A stretch of DNA of 64,000 bases. Origin: Ruminococcaceae bacterium UBA7127 (lineage in GTDB: Bacteria; Bacillota; Clostridia; Oscillospirales; Acutalibacteraceae). The position numbers and the translations under genes were made by a program. Numbering within the stretch: the first letter of the stretch is position 1; the number at the start of each line of letters is the position of its first letter. The notes below the pieces were generated by a model that was not told where the DNA came from, searched no databases, and saw only the letters and a program-made list of their open reading frames with translations. The stretch spans positions 1 through 64,000 of the forward strand of contig DKXL01000021.1 in the NCBI GenBank assembly GCA_002493005.1. Direction: 5' to 3'. Positions 17,404-25,595 of the stretch are shown in pieces.

Positions 17404-19131
17404 ATGGGTAATTCTAAAAAACATAAAAATAATACAGCAACAAATAAAAACAAAAACAGTGCAGCTGCTAAAAACGGCGCAAATAACAAGGTGTCGACTG
17501 TACAAACTATTGAAAAGCAGAACAAACTTGAATATATTGCAGTTAATATTCTGAGCCTGTTTGTTTTTGTTGCATTTGCGTACATTGCAATAATGAGCTT
17601 TATTCAGACAAGCGTAATTGACCCTGCAAGTTACTCAAGCGAAGTGATTTTGTACCAAACGGACAATGTTGCTCTCAATCTGTTGTTTACGGCTTTGTTT
17701 GCAGTGTTTGCTTTTAAGATGAATAAACATTGTGACTTTTTTGCCAAGCTCAATATAAAAGTATATGAAATCTGCCTTGTTGCTTTTGTGGCAATTATAG
17801 GATTTGTGTGGATATTCTCGGTTACTTCAATTCCTGCCGCTGACAGCTACAACCTTTTTGAAACTGCGACAGGCGCCGCTAAGGGTGTTTATCCATCACT
17901 TCACAACGGACAGGCATTTTACAACAGCGATTATTACGGCGGCTATTCTTACTACAACTTCTATCCGTTCCAGCTTGGCTTTGTTTTTATCAGTGAAATT
18001 GTATACAGAATATTCGGCACATCAAGCTCAATGCCGATTCAGGTCATTAACGTACTGTGTGTTGCCGTAACATACCTTGGCATTGCAAGAATTACAAGAC
18101 GATTGTTTAACAAATTATCTATCGAATTTTTTGCAATTATTCTGCTTGCCGGCTGTTTTCAGCCGATTTTGTTCAGCACATTTGTATACGGCAATATCAT
18201 TGGTATGTGCTGTGCTGTGTGGGCAAGCTACTTTCTCATCAAGTATTTTCAAACAAACAAATATACAGCGCTTATCCCCTGCGGACTGTTACTGGTGGTG
18301 TCTACGCTTGCAAAATACAACAATATGATTTATCTTGTTGCATTTGCAATAATGTTGATTATCCACACAATTATAAAGAAAAAGTGGCAGAGCGTTGCCT
18401 TTGCACTTGCAATTTGCATTGCTACTGTCGGTGCAAGCAATTTGATTATTATTAGCTATGAAAGCAGGGCAAATGTCGACCTCACGAGCGGTGTTTCTCA
18501 AACCTTGTATCTTGATATGGGTCTTAATGAATCATATATGGCGCCCGGTTGGTACAATGCCATTGCAATGGAAAACTACAAGAGTCACGGCTGTGACGCA
18601 AAGCTTTCATCAGAGCAGGCTTGGGCCGATATTAACTCAAGACTTTCCAAAATGGGCAGTGACCCTGAATATGCTATTGACTTCTTCTCAAAAAAGATTC
18701 TCAGCCAGTGGAACGAACCGTCATATGAAAGCATCTGGATTAGTAAGGTTAAGAACCATACAAACGAGCTTGGAGCTATAGGCAACGCTATGTATGGCGT
18801 AAACGGTCAGGGCGGCAGTCTGGGTCAGCTCTTTGAACTGTATTTTAATCTGTATATGCAGATTTTATTTGTACTGTTTGCAGTCGGAATTTACTTCTTG
18901 TTCTTAAACAAAAAGACAAACATTATGACTGTTTTACTTCCTCTTGTTTTGCTTGGAGCATTTGGATACCATCTGTTGTTTGAGGGTAAATCACAATATA
19001 TCTTTGCATATGTTCCGCTTTTGATTCCGACAGCAGCGTATGCATTAAGCTGTATTCTAAACGGAAAATATACTCGTATTAAGCAAACTGTCAAGTCACT
19101 TAAGACTATTCCTAAAAAAGGAGAAAATTAG
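17404..19131 (+). CDS. Polytopic GT-C-like membrane protein
   Basis: A 575-residue integral membrane protein. The N-terminus (about 1-40) is a Lys/Asn/Ala-rich cytoplasmic tail of low complexity, followed by roughly ten or eleven hydrophobic helices. A large first extracytoplasmic loop contains IPAADSYNLFETATGA and a Tyr-rich stretch (YYGGYSYYNFYPF), the layout of GT-C glycosyltransferases (PMT/ArnT type) that use polyprenyl-linked sugars. A second soluble segment lies at about 360-440. No close family is recognised, and the expected acidic motif is only loosely matched (ADS). The gpsA-like gene upstream is probably in the same operon; a terminator follows. Confidence 0.55.
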   Translation: MGNSKKHKNNTATNKNKNSAAAKNGANNKVSTVQTIEKQNKLEYIAVNILSLFVFVAFAYIAIMSFIQTSVIDPASYSSEVILYQTDNVALNLLFTALFAVFAFKMNKHCDFFAKLNIKVYEICLVAFVAIIGFVWIFSVTSIPAADSYNLFETATGAAKGVYPSLHNGQAFYNSDYYGGYSYYNFYPFQLGFVFISEIVYRIFGTSSSMPIQVINVLCVAVTYLGIARITRRLFNKLSIEFFAIILLAGCFQPILFSTFVYGNIIGMCCAVWASYFLIKYFQTNKYTALIPCGLLLVVSTLAKYNNMIYLVAFAIMLIIHTIIKKKWQSVAFALAICIATVGASNLIIISYESRANVDLTSGVSQTLYLDMGLNESYMAPGWYNAIAMENYKSHGCDAKLSSEQAWADINSRLSKMGSDPEYAIDFFSKKILSQWNEPSYESIWISKVKNHTNELGAIGNAMYGVNGQGGSLGQLFELYFNLYMQILFVLFAVGIYFLFLNKKTNIMTVLLPLVLLGAFGYHLLFEGKSQYIFAYVPLLIPTAAYALSCILNGKYTRIKQTVKSLKTIPKKGEN

Positions 19132-19151
19132 TTTTAATTAATTAAAAAGCC

Positions 19152-19187
19152 AAAGCCTGCACAGCAAATGCCGTGCAGGCTTTTTGT
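19152..19187 (+). terminator. Terminator after the GT-C-like gene
   Basis: AAAGCCTGCAC (19152-19162) and GTGCAGGCTTT (19173-19183) form an 11-bp stem followed by TTTTGTGTT. The A-rich 5' side may also stop minus-strand transcripts of the convergent operon. Confidence 0.88.
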
Positions 19188-19233
19188 GTTATCCGTCCAT
19201 TAAAGATTGTCTATTTTTAATCGGATATAAATA

Positions 19234-20469
19234 TTAAGCGTGATTTTCTATTCCGAAGTTTTCAAATCCTGTTTCTTCAATAAGGGATAAATAATAATTT
19301 ATGTCGTCATCGGTGTAAGACATACGAACTTTTATGCCCGACTTTATGTGGACATTTCTCTCGATAAAAAACCGTTTAAACCACATTTGGCACCACGAAA
19401 ACGGCAATAAAAGTGAAAATTTGTTGAGGTAGGGATATTTTACCGCCATCTGTTGTCTGTTAGGAAAAACTGACGATAACAGATAAGCAAGTTTTGATTT
19501 CTTTTTGCCATGCTGCATACTTTTAGAAATCAGTTTTTGCGAACTGATCATAACCGCAACATCCTGTCTGCCAAGCGTTGCGCTAAGCAAAATATATACT
19601 TCCATATTGTCAAATTTCATATTTGGCGTTGGATTGGAAAACCAATTAAAGGCGATTTCTCTTATCCTGCTCTCGTATTTCGTAAGATTTAAAAGTCTAA
19701 GCCTGTCATTTAGGTAATCAAAGTCAAATTCATTTCGGTGATTTTTATAATACACGTAGGTGTCAAGCACCATCCTGATGCCCATTCCGCCGATTCTGAA
19801 ATGATTTGAATTGTGTACGAGCATAAAGATATAGTAATCTTCAGGCTTCATTTGATATGAACACTTGTAACCCTCGCGCTTAACTGAATTATCAAGCTGG
19901 TCTTTTAGGTAAGGAAAATAGCTTTCTTTTTCGTGCACAAGTGTTGTGTGCATTTCAACATATATTAGAGGCTTTTTTTGAAAATGATATTGATTGTCAT
20001 CATTATGCAAAAAAGTGTAGCCAAGCTCGTTGAAAACAGCCTTTACGACATCAACCTGATTAACGTCAAATAAGATATCAAAATCACAGACAGAACGATA
20101 TTCGGGGCGAGGGTATTCCCGCTTCATAAAATAACCCTTAAGAGGAAGATTTTTTATATTATTAGCGTCAAATGCAGTTAAAAGTTTTTCAATTTCATAA
20201 TCAAGATTACCGTCAATAAGAAGTTCTTTAGCCGAATTCTCCTTAAGTGTTTTTTTTATGTCATTATCTGGCAAATAATTTTCGGACAAGCTAAGTACAA
20301 CATTAGAAAGCATTGCCTCTACCCCACATCGCTTTGCATATGAAATAAGCGATTCCCATTTTATTGTATCATCGGGCAACGGAGCGGAGGTATTATTGAC
20401 TGCCGCCGAGAGAACCTTAATCAGATATTCAAATTGTATTTTCTCGGTTTGAGTCAGAGTTTTCTTCAT
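19234..20469 (-). CDS. NTP_transf_5-type nucleotidyltransferase
   Basis: A 411-residue protein matching the 'uncharacterised nucleotidyltransferase' pattern (PF14907-like): LPLKGYFMKREYP, then RSVCDFDILFD, where the DxD pair would bind metal, and VEMHTTL. The rest is helical and lacks familiar motifs. The substrate is unknown; family members often sit beside PqqD-like proteins, as here. It starts at ATG 20469, preceded by AAAGGA, inside the last 41 bp of the S26 peptidase gene, so the two overlap out of frame and are probably coupled. It is the third gene of a three-gene unit. Confidence 0.7.
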   Translation of the reverse strand: MKKTLTQTEKIQFEYLIKVLSAAVNNTSAPLPDDTIKWESLISYAKRCGVEAMLSNVVLSLSENYLPDNDIKKTLKENSAKELLIDGNLDYEIEKLLTAFDANNIKNLPLKGYFMKREYPRPEYRSVCDFDILFDVNQVDVVKAVFNELGYTFLHNDDNQYHFQKKPLIYVEMHTTLVHEKESYFPYLKDQLDNSVKREGYKCSYQMKPEDYYIFMLVHNSNHFRIGGMGIRMVLDTYVYYKNHRNEFDFDYLNDRLRLLNLTKYESRIREIAFNWFSNPTPNMKFDNMEVYILLSATLGRQDVAVMISSQKLISKSMQHGKKKSKLAYLLSSVFPNRQQMAVKYPYLNKFSLLLPFSWCQMWFKRFFIERNVHIKSGIKVRMSYTDDDINYYLSLIEETGFENFGIENHA

Positions 20470-20944
20470 TATTAATATCCTTTGTCTTTGTTTTTAACAA
20501 TCCTGTAGTTCTTCTTTTGGCGGCTGAAAAACAATGTCGAAAAAATCGGGTGTAATACCATATGTTAAGATACAGCCTGTAACTAAATGACTGTGTAGTA
20601 TATGGCTTGCCCTTACGGTAAAATGCAGTTACAACGGCGATTATATCTTCATCTTTTACGCCGTGTTCGTATACAAATTGATTGTCACCGCACATCACAT
20701 AACTGCCATCAGAGTCAAAGTTGACTACTCTGTGCATAACATACGACCCGTCCTTGCGGACATAGAGCGGCAAATCAAAAAGATGCAGTCTGCCCTTGGG
20801 TTTTGTGAGCACAACCGTATCTTCGCCGTTCCTGAGCATTGGGTACATACTGTTACCGCTTGGAGTAAAGGTAACTGTTCCGCCATTGTCAAGTTTTTCA
20901 CGCATTATATCAATTATTTCATTAAAATTAATCTGCTTATTCAA
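20429..20944 (-). CDS. S24/S26-family peptidase (signal-peptidase-like)
   Basis: A 171-residue protein with the S26 core. PSGNSMYPML carries the candidate nucleophile Ser32, and VMHRVV (His71) occupies the general-base position, so this is the Ser-His arrangement of archaeal/ER-type signal peptidases (SipW-like), not Ser-Lys. YVMCGDNQF follows as the conserved box. It lacks the usual N-terminal membrane anchor; a single hydrophobic/aromatic stretch (SYRLYLNIWYYTRFF) lies near the C-terminus, followed by a charged tail. The start is TTG at 20944, overlapping the PqqD-like stop by 8 bp; ATG 14 codons later is an alternative. The peptide it processes is not evident. Confidence 0.72.
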   Translation of the reverse strand: MNKQINFNEIIDIMREKLDNGGTVTFTPSGNSMYPMLRNGEDTVVLTKPKGRLHLFDLPLYVRKDGSYVMHRVVNFDSDGSYVMCGDNQFVYEHGVKDEDIIAVVTAFYRKGKPYTTQSFSYRLYLNIWYYTRFFRHCFSAAKRRTTGLLKTKTKDINNEENSDSNRENTI

Positions 20945-21200
20945 GGATATCAGCGTCCTTTAGCTTTTGAATAAAATCATCTATATCACTTTCCGCCTTT
21001 TGCGGTGTAACATCATACTCATCAATCATTTTACTTAAAAGCTCATCTTTGTCTGCACCGTTCTGCAAAATACCAAACAGGAACGCACCTGTTTCATTAA
21101 GGTTAATAATGCCGTTAAAGTCAAGAGTCATAGAACCTACAGGAACAACTACATATGATTCTGCTACCTTGCGCAATATGAAATCATCTTTTATTTTCAT
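20937..21200 (-). CDS. PqqD-like peptide-binding protein
   Basis: An 87-residue winged-helix protein of the PqqD/RiPP-recognition-element type: DDFILRKVAESYVVVPVG, a LNETGAFLFGIL helix and EYDVTPQKAESDIDDFI. PqqD domains hold the leader peptide of a ribosomally made peptide during modification. The start is ATG 21200, with GAGAGGT 5 nt upstream; an in-frame codon at 21224 has no such site. It overlaps the S26 gene and is first in the unit. No precursor peptide or radical-SAM enzyme was found nearby, so the system may be incomplete here or act on a distant substrate. Confidence 0.75.
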   Translation of the reverse strand: MKIKDDFILRKVAESYVVVPVGSMTLDFNGIINLNETGAFLFGILQNGADKDELLSKMIDEYDVTPQKAESDIDDFIQKLKDADILE

Positions 21201-21270
21201 AATATACCTCTCAAATAAATACAAATAAGTTTATGAGGTTATTATAATATATTTTAAGCGGAAAATCAAT

Positions 21271-21298
21271 AAGGGTGTTGTCCAAAGACAACACCCTT
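21271..21298 (-). terminator. Terminator after groEL
   Basis: AAGGGTGTTGTC (21271-21282) and GACAACACCCTT (21287-21298) form a perfect 12-bp stem with a 4-nt loop, 25 bp past the groEL stop. The T-tract is short (ATTGATTTT). Confidence 0.75.
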
Positions 21299-21322
21299 AT
21301 ATAGAATTGCATATAATTTTTA

Positions 21323-22951
21323 TTAATACATTCCGCCCATATCAGGTGCTGCAGGAGCAACTGCTGCGGCAGGTTCCTTGATGTCTGATACGAGTGACTC
21401 TGTGGTGAGCACCATTGATGCAACTGAAGATGCATTTTCAAGTGCAGAACGTGTAACCTTGGTTGGGTCAACAATACCGGCTGATACCATATCTGTATAC
21501 TCTTCTGTAAGAGCATTGAAGCCGTAGCCAACCTTGTTCTCACGCTTGATATTCTCAACGATAACACTGCCCTCAAGTCCTGCGTTAGCCGCAATCTGGC
21601 GAAGCGGCTCTTCGAGTGCCTTAAGAACAATCTTAGCGCCTGTCTTTGCATCACCGTCAAGAGTTTCTACATATGCTGCAACAGCAGGAATTGCGTTCAT
21701 ACAAGCAATACCGCCGCCTGCAACGATGCCCTCTTCAACAGCAGCCTTTGTTGCGGCAAGTGCATCCTCAATACGGAGCTTCTTTTCTTTCATTTCAATC
21801 TCGGTTGCCGCACCAACCTTGATTACTGCAACACCGCCTGCAAGTTTTGCAAGACGTTCCTGAAGCTTTTCACGGTCAAAATCTGAAGTTGTTGTTTCAA
21901 TCTGCTGTCTGATTTGTGCAACTCTGCCCTTGATAGCATCCTTGTCGCCTGCACCGTCAACAATGATTGTATTTTCCTTTTCAACCTTAACCTGACGAGC
22001 AGTACCGAGTTGGTCAACAGTTGTATCCTTAAGCTCAAGACCAAGCTCAGATGTGATAACTGTACCGCCTGTGAGGATTGCGATATCCTGGAGCATCTCT
22101 TTTCTTCTGTCACCAAAGCCCGGAGCCTTTACTGCAACACAAGTGAATGTACCTCTGAGTTTGTTGAGTACGAGAGTTGTAAGAGCCTCGCCCTCAACAT
22201 CTTCAGCAATAATGAGGAGCTTTTTACCCATCTGAACTACCTGCTCAAGAAGCGGTAAAATTTCCTGTGTTGTTGAAATCTTCTTGTCTGTGATAAGAAT
22301 AAGAGGATTGTCAAGCTCTGCTACCATTTTGTCTGTATCGGTTACCATATACGGAGCGATATAGCCACGGTCAAACATCATACCCTCAACAACCTCGCTG
22401 TATGTGTCGGCTGTTTTTGACTCTTCAACTGTGATTACACCGTCAGTAGTAACCTTTTCCATAGCTTCTGCAATAAGGCTGCCGATAAATTCATCCTGTG
22501 AAGAAACAGTAGCAACTCTAGCAATATCCTGTGTGCCCTTAACTTGCTGGCTGTTGTCAATTACTGCCTTTACAGCAACGCCGACAGCGTCTGCAATACC
22601 CTTTTTGAGTACCATTGGATTTGCACCTGCAGTTACATTCTTCATACCCTCTCTGATAAGAGCCTGAGCAAGAAGTGTTGCGGTTGTTGTACCGTCGCCT
22701 GCAACGTCATTTGTTTTGATTGATACTTCTTTAACAAGCTGTGCGCCCATATTTTCAAACGGGTCGTCAAGCTCAATTTCCTTTGCGATTGTTACGCCGT
22801 CGTTAGTAATAAGCGGAGCGCCGTATTTTTTGTCAAGAACTACGTTTCTGCCCTTAGGGCCGAGTGTGATTTTTACGGTATCGGCAAGCTGGTCGATACC
22901 TTTCATAAGAGCTTTTCTTGCATCTTCACCATATGCGATTTGTTTAGCCAT
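21323..22951 (-). CDS. groL: Chaperonin GroEL
   Basis: The 60-kDa chaperonin that encloses unfolded proteins in a double ring with GroES as lid. The 542-residue product has the nucleotide-binding GDGTTTATLLAQALI loop, the apical and intermediate domains with the DRGYIAPYMVTD and EEGIVAGGG signatures, and a short Gly/Met tail ending DMGGMY. It is 20 bp downstream of groES in a CIRCE-controlled operon, so heat induction through HrcA is expected. It is followed by a strong terminator. Confidence 0.99.
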   Translation of the reverse strand: MAKQIAYGEDARKALMKGIDQLADTVKITLGPKGRNVVLDKKYGAPLITNDGVTIAKEIELDDPFENMGAQLVKEVSIKTNDVAGDGTTTATLLAQALIREGMKNVTAGANPMVLKKGIADAVGVAVKAVIDNSQQVKGTQDIARVATVSSQDEFIGSLIAEAMEKVTTDGVITVEESKTADTYSEVVEGMMFDRGYIAPYMVTDTDKMVAELDNPLILITDKKISTTQEILPLLEQVVQMGKKLLIIAEDVEGEALTTLVLNKLRGTFTCVAVKAPGFGDRRKEMLQDIAILTGGTVITSELGLELKDTTVDQLGTARQVKVEKENTIIVDGAGDKDAIKGRVAQIRQQIETTTSDFDREKLQERLAKLAGGVAVIKVGAATEIEMKEKKLRIEDALAATKAAVEEGIVAGGGIACMNAIPAVAAYVETLDGDAKTGAKIVLKALEEPLRQIAANAGLEGSVIVENIKRENKVGYGFNALTEEYTDMVSAGIVDPTKVTRSALENASSVASMVLTTESLVSDIKEPAAAVAPAAPDMGGMY

Positions 22952-22971
22952 AATATATTACCTCCTGAAAA

Positions 22972-23256
22972 TTACTCTAATGTTGCAAGGATGTCTGACT
23001 GATTTACGATTGTGTATTCCTCGCCGTCAATTTTAACCTGTGTGCCTGCATACTTGCTTGCAATTACCTTGTCGCCTACGCTGACATACATTGTTACCTC
23101 TTTGCCGTCAACAACACCGCCGGGTCCGACTGCAACTACTGACGCAAACTGCGGTTTTTCCTGAGCAGCTGATGATAAGATAATACCGCTCTTGGTCTTT
23201 TCTTCTGCTTCTTCGACCTTAAGTACTACTCTGTCAAGTAATGGTTTGATAGTCAT
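22972..23256 (-). CDS. groS: Co-chaperonin GroES
   Basis: The heptameric lid of GroEL, 94 residues. Diagnostic segments are the KPLLDRVVLKVEEAEEKTKSGIIL opening (quoted in part; the mobile loop is TKSGIIL), VVAVGPG, and the C-terminal EYTIVNQSDILA. AGGAGG precedes the ATG. It is the first gene of the operon, with a CIRCE operator in its leader 36 bp upstream. Confidence 0.98.
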   Translation of the reverse strand: MTIKPLLDRVVLKVEEAEEKTKSGIILSSAAQEKPQFASVVAVGPGGVVDGKEVTMYVSVGDKVIASKYAGTQVKIDGEEYTIVNQSDILATLE

Positions 23257-23292
23257 AATTATATAGCCTCCTGTAAATAATATACCAACTGT

Positions 23293-23319
23293 TTAGCACT
23301 CTCGTTGTTTGAGTGCTAA
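23293..23319. promoter_or_regulatory. CIRCE operator (HrcA binding site)
   Basis: A perfect TTAGCACTC-N9-GAGTGCTAA inverted repeat between the groES promoter and start codon. It is the known binding site of the heat-shock repressor HrcA. hrcA itself is not in this window. Confidence 0.98.
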
Positions 23320-23323
23320 TTAT

Positions 23324-23351
23324 ATTTTATACCAATTTTTAGAAAAGTCAA
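23324..23351 (-). promoter_or_regulatory. groES-groEL promoter
   Basis: Minus strand TTGACT (23351-23346), 16 bp, TAAAAT (23329-23324), placed directly upstream of CIRCE. A TATAAT at 23324-23319 is an alternative -10 that overlaps the operator edge. Confidence 0.7.
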
Positions 23352-23406
23352 GAGAAATTTGACTATTTTTGACCTTTATTTTTATAAACAAAAAATTTAT
23401 ATTGTA

Positions 23407-23480
23407 CAGCGGTGTGACAGCGGCATGATGCCGCCCACAATTCGGCAACGTGACGTTGCATCCATTTTCGAGTAGATAGC
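23407..23480. repeat. Intergenic repeat, copy C (divergent)
   Basis: CAGCGGTGTGACAGCGGC, a short GCGGCATGATGCCGC hairpin, CACAATTCGGCAACG and CATTTTCGAG in the same order as copies A (13022-13102) and B (23672-23754), with many changes. Confidence 0.45.
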
Positions 23481-23530
23481 GGGTAGATAGTATAATATAT
23501 TAAATACGTCATTTGCCCGACAATTACAAT

Positions 23531-23566
23531 TCATTTTCGGGCGACCAATGGTCGCCCCTACGAGGT
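23531..23566. repeat. REP-like hairpin GGGCGACC
   Basis: GGGCGACC (23539-23546), loop AAT, GGTCGCCC (23550-23557), followed by CTACGAGGTGGGG. This GC-rich hairpin stands out from the AT-rich surroundings. It resembles the short extragenic palindromes common in gut Clostridia; that comparison is from memory. Confidence 0.5.
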
Positions 23567-23671
23567 GGGGTTTATTGGTACGCAAGTCGATTCCTGCGTT
23601 ATCAATAGAAGAATGCTTGGTTCGGAATACCGATTTTAAGCGGTGGTGCAAGGAATATACACGAACTAAAA

Positions 23672-23754
23672 AAGCGGCGTGACAGCGTCCGCAATTCAGG
23701 CAGACAGCTTGATAGTATCTACACTTCTCCGCCCGACCGTTTTCGAGCATTTTC
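23672..23754. repeat. Intergenic repeat, copy B
   Basis: AAGCGGCGTGACAGCG, AATTCAGGCAGACAGC, and CGTTTTCGAGCATTTT in the same order as copy A at 13022-13102. The rest of 23396-23760 (about 360 bp) holds no supported gene. Confidence 0.55.
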
Positions 23755-23763
23755 TTTTAATGC

Positions 23764-23791
23764 AAAAAGTCGGCTGCATATTGCAGCCGAC
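23764..23791 (-). terminator. Terminator of the ABC transporter operon
   Basis: GTCGGCTGCA (23769-23778), loop TAT, TGCAGCCGAC (23782-23791), then TTTTTGCATT on the minus strand. It lies 9 bp past the ATPase gene. Confidence 0.9.
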
Positions 23792-23799
23792 CGTAATTT

Positions 23800-24600
23800 T
23801 TAATCTTTACTTAACAGCATTCTGTCATTGTCCATTTTGGAACCGCTTACCTGCTCAAATTTTTGGAGAAGCTGATCAACAGTAAGCTGCTTTTTCTCTT
23901 CGCCCGAAATATCAAGAATAATCTTGCCGTCACTCATCATAATAAGACGATTGCCGTGTGTAATGGCATCTTTCATATTATGAGTTACCATTAATGCAGT
24001 AAGATTGTTTTCCTCGATAATCTTATCGCTGAGTTCAAGCACCTTTGCGGCAGTCTTTGGGTCGAGAGCTGCTGTGTGCTCGTCAAGAAGCAAAAGTTTA
24101 GGCTTTTGAATGGTAGCCATAAGCAAGGTAATTGCCTGGCGCTGTCCACCTGAAAGCAAACCAACCTTAGAGGTCATTCTGTCCTCAAGTCCGAGATCAA
24201 GCTCTGTGAGCATCTCACGATACTTTTCTTTCTCTTCTTTTTTTACACCCCAGGAAAGACCTCTGCGCTTTCCTCTGCGTGCCGCGAGAGCAAGGTTTTC
24301 GACAATTTCCATATCTGCAACCGTGCCGGTCATAGGGTCCTGAAAAACTCTGCCTATGTACTTTGCTCTTTTATGTTCCGACAATGAGGTTACGTTCACG
24401 CCGTCAATAACAACACTTCCGCTGTCAACCGGCCATACGCCTGCAAGAGCATTGAGCATTGTTGACTTTCCTGCGCCGTTGCCGCCGATTACCGTGCAAA
24501 AATCACCGTCATTTAAAGTAAGACTTACTCCGTCAAGAGCCAATTTCTCGTTAACAGTTCCGGGATTAAAAGTCTTATAAATATTGTTTATTTCAATCAT
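23800..24600 (-). CDS. ABC transporter ATP-binding protein
   Basis: The 266-residue ATPase of the importer encoded with the next two genes. Walker A is GGNGAGKST (about residues 38-46), the signature LSGGQRQAITLL, Walker B KLLLLDEHTAALD and the switch His in VTHNMKD. A Glu after the Walker B Asp (LLDEHT) is present. The start overlaps the permease stop by 8 bp, with GGGAGGT upstream. Such ATPases pair with PF04392-type binding proteins. Confidence 0.93.
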   Translation of the reverse strand: MIEINNIYKTFNPGTVNEKLALDGVSLTLNDGDFCTVIGGNGAGKSTMLNALAGVWPVDSGSVVIDGVNVTSLSEHKRAKYIGRVFQDPMTGTVADMEIVENLALAARRGKRRGLSWGVKKEEKEKYREMLTELDLGLEDRMTSKVGLLSGGQRQAITLLMATIQKPKLLLLDEHTAALDPKTAAKVLELSDKIIEENNLTALMVTHNMKDAITHGNRLIMMSDGKIILDISGEEKKQLTVDQLLQKFEQVSGSKMDNDRMLLSKD

Positions 24601-25513
24601 TTTTTGACTTACCTCCCGAATTTTTTACGTTTTTAGCCTGAATTATCGACTTCCAATACGGAATTGCAAGGAAGAGTGCAACAACAACTGCAGAAAGAAG
24701 TTTGAGATAATTTGCAGGAAGTCCGAGCTTTAGAACTATTGAAATTACAATGTAATAAATAACTCCGCCGATGACCGATGCTAAAAGTCTGAGCGCAAAG
24801 TTCTTGAACAGCTTACCAAAGATAACCTCACCTATGATTACAGCCGCAAGTCCTATTACTATTGCGCCTCTGCCCATATTTACGTCGGCACTGCCGCTGA
24901 ACTGTGCAAGAAGTCCGCCGGAAAGAGCTACGATACCGTTGGAAATAACAAGACCTAAGATTTTTCTTGAGTCGGTATTGATGCCGTTTGCCCTAGCCAT
25001 AGCCTGATTACAACCCGTAGCACGTATTGAATGGCCAAGCTCCGTTCCGAAAAACCAGTAAAGCAGAGCGATAATTACTGCAACAAAAATGCCGCAAACC
25101 AAAATAGTGATACCCAAACCGCTTGTCTTTGAAGAAACAATCAGATCGTAGTTTCTCCAGCTTATAGTAATGTTTGCCTTGCCTTCCATAATGGCAAGGT
25201 TGATGGAATAGAGTGCAAGCTGAGTGAGAATACCTGCAAGAATTGCCGGTATACCGAACTTGGTGTGCAGTATTCCCGTTATAAGACCTGCAATACAACC
25301 TGCCGCAAAGGCGATAGCCATTGCTACCCATATATTAACCTGATAAACGGTTGTAAGCACAACAAGAACTGCTCCGCCGAGAGCTATTGAGCCGTCTACG
25401 GTAAGGTCGGCAAGGTCAAGAATTTTAAAAGTTATGTATACGCCTATCGCCATTATGCCCCATATCATTCCCTGGGCTATAGGCGATGGAAGCGATTGCA
25501 AAAATTCTAACAT
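24593..25513 (-). CDS. ABC transporter permease (branched-chain/nucleoside type)
   Basis: The 306-residue membrane subunit with about eight to nine hydrophobic helices, of the BPD_transp_2 type. Features are LADLTVDGSIALGGAVLVVL near the N-terminus and SIRATGCNQAMARANGIN, the cytoplasmic loop that contacts the ATPase. No second permease gene is present, so it probably forms a homodimer. An intervening hairpin separates it from the binding-protein gene, which would allow less permease than binding protein to be made. Confidence 0.9.
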   Translation of the reverse strand: MLEFLQSLPSPIAQGMIWGIMAIGVYITFKILDLADLTVDGSIALGGAVLVVLTTVYQVNIWVAMAIAFAAGCIAGLITGILHTKFGIPAILAGILTQLALYSINLAIMEGKANITISWRNYDLIVSSKTSGLGITILVCGIFVAVIIALLYWFFGTELGHSIRATGCNQAMARANGINTDSRKILGLVISNGIVALSGGLLAQFSGSADVNMGRGAIVIGLAAVIIGEVIFGKLFKNFALRLLASVIGGVIYYIVISIVLKLGLPANYLKLLSAVVVALFLAIPYWKSIIQAKNVKNSGGKSKND

Positions 25514-25536
25514 ATTTTATTTTCTCCTGTTAAACA

Positions 25537-25567
25537 ATCAAAAAGCGATAAGAAAACTTATCGCTTT
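25537..25567 (-). terminator. Intra-operon terminator/attenuator
   Basis: AAAGCGATAAG (25542-25552), loop AAAA, CTTATCGCTTT (25557-25567), then TTTTTGATTG on the minus strand. It lies between the binding-protein and permease genes. Partial termination here is a common way to make more binding protein. Confidence 0.8.
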
Positions 25568-25595
25568 CAGATGATATTTTTATAACTTATTATAC

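Noticed and set aside
23397..23750. A 117-codon minus-strand open frame in the repeat island upstream of groES
   Set aside because: It is built from the repeat copies and the GGGCGACC hairpin, lacks a ribosome-binding site and has Cys/Arg-rich composition unlike any neighbour. Translated repeats commonly give such frames.
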